Origin: Proteobacteria bacterium UBA964
GTDB lineage: Bacteria > Pseudomonadota > Gammaproteobacteria > Steroidobacterales > Steroidobacteraceae
NCBI GenBank assembly: GCA_002292945.1
Contig: DBCG01000088.1
Location: 2,560 to 21,307 of the forward strand
DNA: 18,748 nt
Reading direction: 5' to 3'
Position 1 is the stretch's first letter. The number at the start of each line of letters is the position of its first letter. Under the pieces are notes generated by a model. It worked only from the letters and a program-made list of their open reading frames with translations. It was not told the DNA's origin and ran no database searches. The position numbers and the translations under genes were made by a program. Of this stretch, positions 5,889 to 12,241 are shown piece after piece.

Positions 5889-7094
5889 TCAGACCTCGAT
5901 CAACGCGCGCGGCAGGGTGTAGAGACGCTCGGCACCGGTGGCTGTGACCAGCATCGACTCCTCAAAGAATAGGCCGCCCCAACCGATCTCATGCAGTTCC
6001 ATATCGATATTGAGTACCATGTTCTGCTGCACCGGGAAGTCGCCTAGCGTTCCGCCGGCTATGAACGGCACCTCGATATGATCGAGCCCGATACCGTGGC
6101 TGAACGCAAGTGCGAACGAAGGCAGACCGTTATCTCGCACCGTACGAATCGTGCGATCACGCAACTCACCGGTGGCGATGCCGGGTCGCAGCGTGTCATA
6201 GGCCTCGGCGATACCCGCTGCATAGGCATCCCAAGCCTTCCTCAGACGCAAGGGCGCCTCTCCGAGCACTACGCTGCGCTGCGCATCGCCCATGTATCGG
6301 CGCCACTTCAGCATGCTGTCGAAGCACACTTGGTCTCCGGGCTGTATCGGGTAGCGTGCATCCGGTCGGGCAGCTCCGGCACTGCGCAGACCAGCACCGT
6401 TGAACGACGCGAACACACGCGCGCCCTGACGTGCGACCTCTATCTCGTAGGCGTTGGAGACCTCGTACCAGGTGGCGCCGTCCCGGATAGCGGCAATCGC
6501 CGCCTCCATGGCACGTTGGTTCTTACGAGCCGCCTCGCGCAGGATCGCGATCTCGTCGGCGGTCTTGACCATGCGGATCTCGAGCAGTAGATTCGTCGCA
6601 TCAACCACCGAAGCGTTCGACAGCGTGTCGCCAAGCAAGCCTGCGAAACGCGTGTCGTCGAGGCCGATGCGCGCACCGCCAAGCCCCCGTTCGCGAATCG
6701 CGGCGGACGCCGCTTCCGCGATCCCGGCGTATCCGGTCCGCTCCGCTTGCGCGACCATATCGGAGATCGCCCGATCCTCGCCTGTAAGCGAATCGCGCTG
6801 ATGGAAGGTATGCACCTTCAGGACGCCACCATAGATGCCGAAGAAATACATCTTGACCTCTGGCATCCAGGTCGGCCGCTGCACCAGCACCGCCGCCTCG
6901 ATCTCGGTCACGATCAAGCACGCCGGAACGGACGGGTCGCGCGGAAGGATGGCACAAGCCACCCAGGGGACGTCGTAGAGGAAATCGGTCTCGAAATCGC
7001 TCAAGTAGTAGACGTTGTTGGCCGTGACAGCCACAAGAGCGTCGAGGCCCTCTCGATCCATGATCTCAAGAGCCCGTTCACGGTTCAGTAGCAT
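5889..7094 (-). CDS. M24-family metallohydrolase (creatinase/aminopeptidase P fold) 1
   Basis: This 401-residue protein has the two-domain creatinase layout: an N-terminal creatinase-like domain (MLLNRERALEIMDREGLDALVA..NNVYYLSDF) and a C-terminal pita-bread domain after VKTADEIAILREAARKNQ. The five metal ligands can be placed at D259 (GDQVCFDS), D270 (YMGDAQRS), H333 (SHGIGLDH), E366 (NIDMEL) and E378 (FFEES), so it should be an active dinuclear metal enzyme. The family contains peptidases, but also non-peptide enzymes such as creatinase, ectoine hydrolase DoeA and the DMSP lyase DddP; in this setting a pathway enzyme is likelier than a peptidase. It has a paralogue at 15210-16412 with the same length and the same N-terminus (MLLN) and C-terminus (RLYTLPR-LIE). 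Confidence 0.85.
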   Translation of the reverse strand: MLLNRERALEIMDREGLDALVAVTANNVYYLSDFETDFLYDVPWVACAILPRDPSVPACLIVTEIEAAVLVQRPTWMPEVKMYFFGIYGGVLKVHTFHQRDSLTGEDRAISDMVAQAERTGYAGIAEAASAAIRERGLGGARIGLDDTRFAGLLGDTLSNASVVDATNLLLEIRMVKTADEIAILREAARKNQRAMEAAIAAIRDGATWYEVSNAYEIEVARQGARVFASFNGAGLRSAGAARPDARYPIQPGDQVCFDSMLKWRRYMGDAQRSVVLGEAPLRLRKAWDAYAAGIAEAYDTLRPGIATGELRDRTIRTVRDNGLPSFALAFSHGIGLDHIEVPFIAGGTLGDFPVQQNMVLNIDMELHEIGWGGLFFEESMLVTATGAERLYTLPRALIEV

Positions 7095-7119
7095 CGCGGC
7101 ACCCCGGATTGGTTCGATA

Positions 7120-7992
7120 TCACTTGTATCGCTCAGTTGAGAGATGGCGCCGCACGCGCTCCTGCCAGCCCGGCACCTCGTTATAAATGCCGGTGTACAT
7201 GTCGTTCATGTAGAGCAGCCATAACGCACCCGTCTGCGTGCACACCGGTCCATGGCGGATCCCGGGTGGTCGAGAGATGTAGTGATCCCGTCGGAGGACC
7301 AGATCCTCCTTGCGGTCGATGTTTTTGTGGTCGTATGTAAGCCCGATGTACGCATCACCGGCGAGCAGATAGAGGCACTCGTCGTGAGGATGATGCTCGG
7401 TGCCCGGATCGATGAAGCCTGGCGCAAGCGATGTCAACGCCACCATCTCGCGCGAGTTGGGTTTCTGATCGTGCCGCAGCGTCTTGGTCAGCACACCGGG
7501 GGGTCGCGTGCCCTTGCCGGTGGCAGGATCGAGGTAGGTCGACTTTTTGACGATATCGGTCATGGGATCTTTCCACGGAATCGTCCAGGTCTCGATCGGG
7601 CCAACCATAGCCTGCTCGTCCGCGCCCGGCGCCGACTGTACCGATTTTTGGAAGCGATGTTCCTTGTTGTGGAACACGATCGCGCGCGCACCGCCCGGCG
7701 AGGCCATAGGTCCGAAGCTCACACCCTCAGGGATGTATACATAGCATCCGGTGGTCAGATGATGCGATCCGATGGCGAGTTCGCCCTCGATCACGTAGAT
7801 ATCCTGCCCCGCGGTCAGGTAGCCGACCTCCGGATGCACCCATCCGGCGGGATACTCGATGAGCAGATGATCACCGCCGGTACGCTCGTCGCGCGTGAGT
7901 TCGCGCACCGTCCGGCCCGCTGCCATACCGTCATCGGCCGCCTGTGGTGCGACAGTGGAGACATCAAGACAGTCTTCCCTACGTACGGACAT
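7120..7992 (-). CDS. Bicupin protein 1
   Basis: This 290-residue protein has two cupin beta-barrels: about 40-110 (VHPEVGYLTAGQDIYVIEGELAIG with PEGVSFGP) and about 185-265 (EHHPHDECLYLLAGD with RPPGIRHGP). In the second barrel H201, E205 and H247 form a plausible two-His/one-Glu metal site; H200 and H203 are extra candidates. The same H-x3-E and HGP signature is found in the two other bicupins of the locus. The fold is shared by ring-cleaving dioxygenases, isomerases and lyases. The start has GGAGA 8 bp upstream. It lies 25 bp before the M24 gene in the operon, the same pairing as in the rightward operon. I cannot name the reaction. Confidence 0.8.
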   Translation of the reverse strand: MSVRREDCLDVSTVAPQAADDGMAAGRTVRELTRDERTGGDHLLIEYPAGWVHPEVGYLTAGQDIYVIEGELAIGSHHLTTGCYVYIPEGVSFGPMASPGGARAIVFHNKEHRFQKSVQSAPGADEQAMVGPIETWTIPWKDPMTDIVKKSTYLDPATGKGTRPPGVLTKTLRHDQKPNSREMVALTSLAPGFIDPGTEHHPHDECLYLLAGDAYIGLTYDHKNIDRKEDLVLRRDHYISRPPGIRHGPVCTQTGALWLLYMNDMYTGIYNEVPGWQERVRRHLSTERYK

Positions 7993-8010
7993 CGTGCTGT
8001 TCTCCGGTGA

Positions 8011-8880
8011 TCAGGTTCGGCGCTGCGCGGTCTTGCGCCGGGTTGCGGTCCGTCGGACCTTCTCAAGGTAGCGGATGACGGCCTCGCTGCACTCGCGGGG
8101 TTTGGTGATCATGCAGTAGGTGCTTCCAGCACCACGGATCGTGGTGACTTCGACATCGTCCTTCAGCGCGCGGAACTCGCGCATAAGGGTGTCGTAGGCG
8201 GCCGCCTCCATCCGATCTCGTTTGTCGTTGAGCGCGCTTTCGTTACCCATCAGGAGCATGGTCGGACACCTGAGACCTCGCACATCCGCCGTCAGGTCGA
8301 CAGCGGAATAGGCGCCCAACACCTCCTTGATCGTGGCGATGTTGACGTTCTCTTCGTAGCGGAGCTTCGCCCATTTTTCGTAGGCGACGCCGGCCTTCGA
8401 GTAGAGCAGTGCGGGTGGCAGCACCACACCGGCATAGAGACGCGACAACTGCTTGATACCAAAAACCCGAGCGACCTCATACGAGGCCTTGAAGATGTCG
8501 CGCCAACCCGCGTCGCTGCGCACCCATGGATAGGTGATCAGCGCACTGGTCCGCTGCGGGTACTTCGAGGCAAAGCGCGTACCGATCGCTGCACCTGTCG
8601 AGGTGCACCAGACGGCGGCCTTCTCGATACCTGCGGCGTCGAGCACGACGCGCAGATCGTCAACCCAACCCTCCAGCGTGTACGGAGCGGTCATCGACCA
8701 GTCGGACTTGCCGACTCCCTGATAGTGCCAGTGGATGATGGTGTGATGCTTGCGCAGGTACGGATCGCAGAACTCGAACTGGCGATCTACCAGCGCGAAC
8801 CCACCGATCAGTACGAGCGGCGGACCCTCGCCGCTGACCTCGTACCACAACCTTGCCCTGTCGGATCTCGCGTATGGCAT
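8011..8880 (-). CDS. Alpha/beta-hydrolase-fold protein with altered triad
   Basis: This 289-residue protein has an alpha/beta-hydrolase core: EGPPLVLIGGFAL (oxyanion strand), HWHYQGVGKSD, the nucleophile elbow at 92-96 (CTSTG, S94; the family norm is GxSxG), a helical cap about 120-190, RCPTMLLMGNES and a C-terminal KPRECSEAVIRYLEKV helix. The loop before that helix normally holds the catalytic histidine in a GAGH context; here it reads GAGSTYC (S253), with no histidine nearby. The acid loop GNESALN also lacks the usual Asp. It may be a non-hydrolytic member, such as a C-C bond or cofactor-free enzyme, or it may have lost activity. The tail is strongly basic. It is 3 bp from the ADC-like gene. 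Confidence 0.8.
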   Translation of the reverse strand: MPYARSDRARLWYEVSGEGPPLVLIGGFALVDRQFEFCDPYLRKHHTIIHWHYQGVGKSDWSMTAPYTLEGWVDDLRVVLDAAGIEKAAVWCTSTGAAIGTRFASKYPQRTSALITYPWVRSDAGWRDIFKASYEVARVFGIKQLSRLYAGVVLPPALLYSKAGVAYEKWAKLRYEENVNIATIKEVLGAYSAVDLTADVRGLRCPTMLLMGNESALNDKRDRMEAAAYDTLMREFRALKDDVEVTTIRGAGSTYCMITKPRECSEAVIRYLEKVRRTATRRKTAQRRT

Positions 8881-8883
8881 GGC

Positions 8884-9699
8884 TCATCTACTCCCCAAGT
8901 AATCATGGACGACCCGGACGCCTTCCAGCATGAAAGACATCGGCAACCAGTAGCCGCCGAGTACCCGCGTCGGACGTATCGGCAAGAGCTCCTCGTTATC
9001 GGCATCGAAGAATTCAAGTTCGGCACTACCACGCATCATCTGGCCGAATTTCGTACCTGTCATGACCATTTGTGTAAGGTCATGCACCAGTGGTCGACCG
9101 AGCGGCGGGATCTGCACATCGGGGAAATGCCGCATGCAAGTCAACGGAAGGTTTCGAGTGTAGAAATCCAGTGCATCGGGCGCGACGGGCGCCTCGGCGT
9201 AAAACTTCATCTGCACCAATTTCTCCCCGTGGCGGGACACGGTGCGCGCAAGTCTTGAGCCCACGGCGCCCGGCGCGCAGTCCGCACCGAACATCGGATG
9301 CAATCCCGTCTGATCGATCTGCGCGAATTTCGAGCACGCACCGAGGAACCAACTGACCAGCACTAACCAGTCGCGGTCGCCCCACTGGAATGCGGAGAAC
9401 ATCGTCGGCCTACCCTGGAAACGGCAAGGGATCCCGATGACGCATACGTTGTAGTGCGTACGGGAGGGGTTGAGCGAATCGGGGGGGCGGTCTGCTGGAT
9501 GGCAACGAAGGTGCGGACTCCAGAGGAACGCCTCGCCGGGACGGTCGGAGGGTTCGAGCGGCGCCGGCAGCAGCGCTTCGAGCGCCCGTGGATCCGCTTC
9601 GAAATGCACCAACAACAGGTCGCCTGCGAAATTCCAAGGCAAAGCTGGTATCGCCGAAGCGTCGCCGAGGGGCGTGAACGGTCGTGTGAAACCTGGCAT
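8884..9699 (-). CDS. Acetoacetate decarboxylase-like superfamily protein
   Basis: From the ATG at 9699 the protein is 271 residues. It begins MPGFTRPFTPLGDASAIPALPW and holds the ADC-fold pattern LLVHFEADPRALEALLPAPLEP, then YNVCVIGIPCRFQGRP and SWFLGACSKFAQID. K124 in CSKF aligns with the Schiff-base lysine of acetoacetate decarboxylase (PKK motif); the following Lys is replaced by Phe and the Pro by Ser, so the substrate is probably not acetoacetate. Members of this superfamily also catalyse aldol/dehydration chemistry (Swit_4259 and MppR are examples). I chose this start because AGGAGG precedes it and because the longer open frame to 9909 would run 191 bp into the bicupin gene. Confidence 0.78.
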   Translation of the reverse strand: MPGFTRPFTPLGDASAIPALPWNFAGDLLLVHFEADPRALEALLPAPLEPSDRPGEAFLWSPHLRCHPADRPPDSLNPSRTHYNVCVIGIPCRFQGRPTMFSAFQWGDRDWLVLVSWFLGACSKFAQIDQTGLHPMFGADCAPGAVGSRLARTVSRHGEKLVQMKFYAEAPVAPDALDFYTRNLPLTCMRHFPDVQIPPLGRPLVHDLTQMVMTGTKFGQMMRGSAELEFFDADNEELLPIRPTRVLGGYWLPMSFMLEGVRVVHDYLGSR

Positions 9700-9718
9700 C
9701 TCCCCCTCCTCTTTCCGT

Positions 9719-10507
9719 TCAGGTCGACGTCGCGCCGTCATCAGGCCGAAGGTAACGCGCCACCTGCCCATGGGCCCATGACGGCTCGGTGAACTTGAAA
9801 TCAATCCGTCGCTCGCCACGACAGAACCAGACCGCACCGTCGCGTGTCGCCTGCGGTCCGTGCGGTCGGCTTCCCGGACGGAAGATGTAGATTCCAGCGT
9901 CGATTGCACCGGTCTCCCCCATGAGGTAGTCGCCCTCGAGCAGGATCAGTTCTTCCCACGTGTCGTGGGATTCCAGACGAGGATCCGACCAGCCGGGCGC
10001 GTGTCGGGTCATCAACGTGTAGGCACCGCTGCGGGGGTCTTCACGCAGGATGCGCACACCGAGTCCGGGGCCGGCGTCCTCGCTGCTCCGCCCCTCGAAT
10101 GACGGCGAGGGGGCCCACGGTATGGCCGACGTGTCGATGATGGTCAGCCCGCCGCCTTCGTCCGAAGCGATGCGATCGCCCGCCATCCAGAGGAAAGTCG
10201 CGCCGCTCGGAGAACCGAGATCGCGGCATTCCCTGCCTGCCGGCCAGTGCGCATGAAAACCGGCCCGTAACTCGCGGCCGTCGACGACCAGCACCCCCTC
10301 GAGCACGAAGATCTCCACGTCGTGGTGCCAAGACACGGCGTCCGCCCAGCGCCACAGCGGACGCGCCTCGACCACAAGCGTTTCGGCGCCACTATCACGG
10401 TCGCTGCTGAGCGACGCAGCGCACAGGCCGGAAAACCGACCCTGCGGCATCCACGCCTGCCTAGGCAGTTGATCCATGCGCACGAATTCTATGTGGCCGC
10501 GTGACAT
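9719..10507 (-). CDS. Bicupin protein 2
   Basis: This 262-residue protein has two cupin barrels: N-terminal about 50-110 (WHHDVEIFVLEGVLVVDGRELRAG with WPAGRECRD) and C-terminal about 165-235 (LESHDTWEELILLEGDYLMG with RPGSRPHGPQ). The metal-site candidates in the second barrel are H181, E185 and H216, aligned with H201/E205/H247 of bicupin 1. The N-terminal barrel lacks a clear histidine pair except HH at 61-62. It lies between the CMD-like gene (9-bp gap) and the ADC-like gene (19-bp gap) in the leftward operon. It is more diverged from bicupin 1 than operon duplication alone would suggest, so it may act on a different intermediate. The exact reaction is unknown. Confidence 0.78.
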   Translation of the reverse strand: MSRGHIEFVRMDQLPRQAWMPQGRFSGLCAASLSSDRDSGAETLVVEARPLWRWADAVSWHHDVEIFVLEGVLVVDGRELRAGFHAHWPAGRECRDLGSPSGATFLWMAGDRIASDEGGGLTIIDTSAIPWAPSPSFEGRSSEDAGPGLGVRILREDPRSGAYTLMTRHAPGWSDPRLESHDTWEELILLEGDYLMGETGAIDAGIYIFRPGSRPHGPQATRDGAVWFCRGERRIDFKFTEPSWAHGQVARYLRPDDGATST

Positions 10508-10516
10508 CGGGGACGC

Positions 10517-10891
10517 TCAGCCTCCTTCATCTGCGGAATACACTCTCTGCAGATGTTGGATGGCCATCTCGGCGGTCGGAAAACCCGCTTCGAGACCGGT
10601 GAGCAAGAGGATCTCTTCGACTTCCTCACGCGGGATCTTGTGGTATTTCGCCATCTTGATGAAAAACTCGACCTCTTGCTTGTGCTGGGCCGTGAACACC
10701 GCGATGCAACAAAGGATCTTGGTGCGAAGGTCGACCCGGTTCAGCTCCCAGATCGGGAGCATCACTTCGACGAGCTTGGCGTGGAAGTACGGCGGACGAT
10801 TATCGCGTATCCAAGCGTAGACCTCCTCTCCCTGCTCTTCGCCCCACAAACGCAAACACACTGTACGGAACCGCTGCTCAAGATCGGCCAT
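10517..10891 (-). CDS. CMD-like (carboxymuconolactone decarboxylase family) protein 2
   Basis: From the ATG at 10891 the protein is 124 residues (MADLEQRFRTVCLRLWGEEQ). The core TKILCCIAVFTAQHKQEVEFFIKMAKYHKIPREEVEEILLLTGLEAGFPTAEMA matches the CMD-like protein at 5469-5879 block for block, so the two are paralogues in one operon. No CxxC is present, so AhpD-type redox activity is not expected. The start is supported by AAGGAGG about 10 bp upstream; an upstream in-frame ATG would overlap the methyltransferase stop. It sits 5 bp after the methyltransferase. CMD-family proteins often form hexamers, and the two copies could form a mixed oligomer (inference). Confidence 0.75.
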   Translation of the reverse strand: MADLEQRFRTVCLRLWGEEQGEEVYAWIRDNRPPYFHAKLVEVMLPIWELNRVDLRTKILCCIAVFTAQHKQEVEFFIKMAKYHKIPREEVEEILLLTGLEAGFPTAEMAIQHLQRVYSADEGG

Positions 10892-10896
10892 GGTAT

Positions 10897-11991
10897 TCAC
10901 CCCTCCTTCTCGCCGATGGTCATCCACCATGGATAGGCACCGAAGAAATAGCTCTCACCCGTTCCCCAGCCCGTGAGCTCGTTGGGAAGCGGTACATCCC
11001 GCGCCGTAGCGAACCCGCCGCGCTTGAACATCTCGACGCGGTCTTCGCCGAAGAATTCCGGTATGTACGGGTCGTCCATGCGCCGACCGGTCGAGTCTAG
11101 AAGGAACGCCGAAAGCGGACTGTACTGATCGAGCAACACATTGAATGGCGGCGACTCCATGATGGCGAACACGCCACCCGGTCGCAGCAGCCTGTAAGCC
11201 TCACGCACCGTCTGGTCGCGCGCCTTCCGTGGCATCTCATGGAACAGAAAGATGGCGACGATCAGATCGAAGCTCGCGTCCGGCAGGCCGGTCTTCTCCG
11301 CCATGCCTTGGACGTAGTGCACCCGCTTCTGCCGATGCTCAGCGAGCTTGTGTGCGTACTTGAGCATCTCCGCGGCGTAGTCCAACCCGACCACTTCCGC
11401 ATCCGGATACATTTCGCAGTACGGCAAAGTGCTTTTACCGACGCCGCAGCCTAGATCGAGGATGCGGCCATAGGGGCGGCGTGGAACGCCGCGCGCCAGC
11501 GCCCAGCCCATCTCGTCGCGGTCGTCGCGATTGACGAAGAAGGGACTGATCATCCAATGGTAGAGGATCCCGCCGAACTCGCCGTGGTAGTTGCCGGGCT
11601 GAGTGTGGATTTCGAGCTTCTTGTAGTACGGCGGCACCCCGACGGCGGGATCGAGGCGCAGGCTGCCGACGCTCCCTGCAGCGTTGGCATCGTCGAGCCA
11701 GCGCCGGACCGCCTCGCGCCGACGACCCAGTATGCGCAGCGAGGTGCGAAATATCCGCCAGTGGTTGTGGCGTTCCATGAAGGCGCCGAAACGATACGGC
11801 AACGAGGGCTCCATGACTTCGGCGACCGCCGGGATCGAGGGTCGTCCACGCTGCAACGCAGCGCTGTGCCGCTCATAGTGGCTGGTCATCGCCTTGCCGA
11901 GACCGGTCGAATTGAAACGCATCAGTCCGGCGACGAAGTCGAGCTCGGCCTGTTCAGTCCGTGTCTTCCGCAATATCTCGGGCTGCATCAA
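10897..11991 (-). CDS. SAM-dependent methyltransferase with N-terminal extension
   Basis: This 364-residue protein has a class I methyltransferase domain from about residue 172: motif I DLGCGVGKS (179-187), the acidic motif II end VVGLD (200-204), FDLIVAIFLFHEM (motif IV) and LLRPGGVFAIMESP. The N-terminal 170 residues are helical and basic (AFMERHNHWRIFRTSLRILGRRREAVRRW), with YHGEFGGILYHWMISPFF just before the domain; similar extensions occur in UbiE/phospholipid-type methyltransferases, but I cannot assign a substrate. It is the first gene of the leftward operon. Either TTG at 11991 or ATG at 11988 could be the start; AGGGG lies about 9 bp from the TTG. O- or C-methylation of a pathway intermediate is the natural guess. 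Confidence 0.82.
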   Translation of the reverse strand: MMQPEILRKTRTEQAELDFVAGLMRFNSTGLGKAMTSHYERHSAALQRGRPSIPAVAEVMEPSLPYRFGAFMERHNHWRIFRTSLRILGRRREAVRRWLDDANAAGSVGSLRLDPAVGVPPYYKKLEIHTQPGNYHGEFGGILYHWMISPFFVNRDDRDEMGWALARGVPRRPYGRILDLGCGVGKSTLPYCEMYPDAEVVGLDYAAEMLKYAHKLAEHRQKRVHYVQGMAEKTGLPDASFDLIVAIFLFHEMPRKARDQTVREAYRLLRPGGVFAIMESPPFNVLLDQYSPLSAFLLDSTGRRMDDPYIPEFFGEDRVEMFKRGGFATARDVPLPNELTGWGTGESYFFGAYPWWMTIGEKEG

Positions 11992-12062
11992 CTTTTAGAT
12001 CCCCTGTCACACCCGGTCAATTGCACCGGAGCATGTTGCAAAGGCTAAACCCCGCCGCTGTC

Positions 12063-12076
12063 AAAAACAAGCGCGG
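12063..12076 (+). repeat. Direct repeat copy 1, AAAAACAAGCGCGG
   Basis: A 14-bp word repeated exactly at 12217-12230, 154 bp away, at opposite ends of the divergent promoter region. It may be a regulator site or the trace of a leader duplication. Confidence 0.6.
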
Positions 12077-12216
12077 CGTATTGTTATTTGATGCGACCTG
12101 TGCATATATTCGGAAAAGCTCGGCTTGAGGTGAGCAGATCAGTGATGCTGAACATCTAATAAAATACGGTTTTTCAGAAAATCGCCTGCCGAATTTCGAC
12201 CGCTGATACATTCGCA

Positions 12217-12230
12217 AAAAACAAGCGCGG
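12217..12230 (+). repeat. Direct repeat copy 2, AAAAACAAGCGCGG
   Basis: This copy ends inside the ribosome binding region (GCGCGGAGGAACG) of the TonB-dependent receptor gene, so a protein bound there could also affect translation initiation. Confidence 0.6.
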
Positions 12231-12241
12231 AGGAACGCAAA

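Larger units (their letters stand above)
11992..12241. promoter_or_regulatory. Divergent promoter region between the two operons
   Basis: This 250-bp AT-richer gap separates the divergent methyltransferase and TonB-receptor genes. For the rightward operon a possible promoter is TTGTTA (12081-12086) with TATATT (12105-12110) at 18-bp spacing; TAAAAT at 12160-12165 is another -10 candidate. For the leftward operon a perfect TTGACA lies on the minus strand at 12059-12064 but has no strong -10. A 6-bp stem (12053-12058 with 12073-12078) surrounds it. All assignments are by eye. Confidence 0.45.

Noticed and set aside
9700..9909. Upstream extension of the ADC-like gene to 9909
   Set aside because: It would overlap the bicupin gene by 191 bp and adds no conserved sequence; the ATG at 9699 has a good ribosome binding site.
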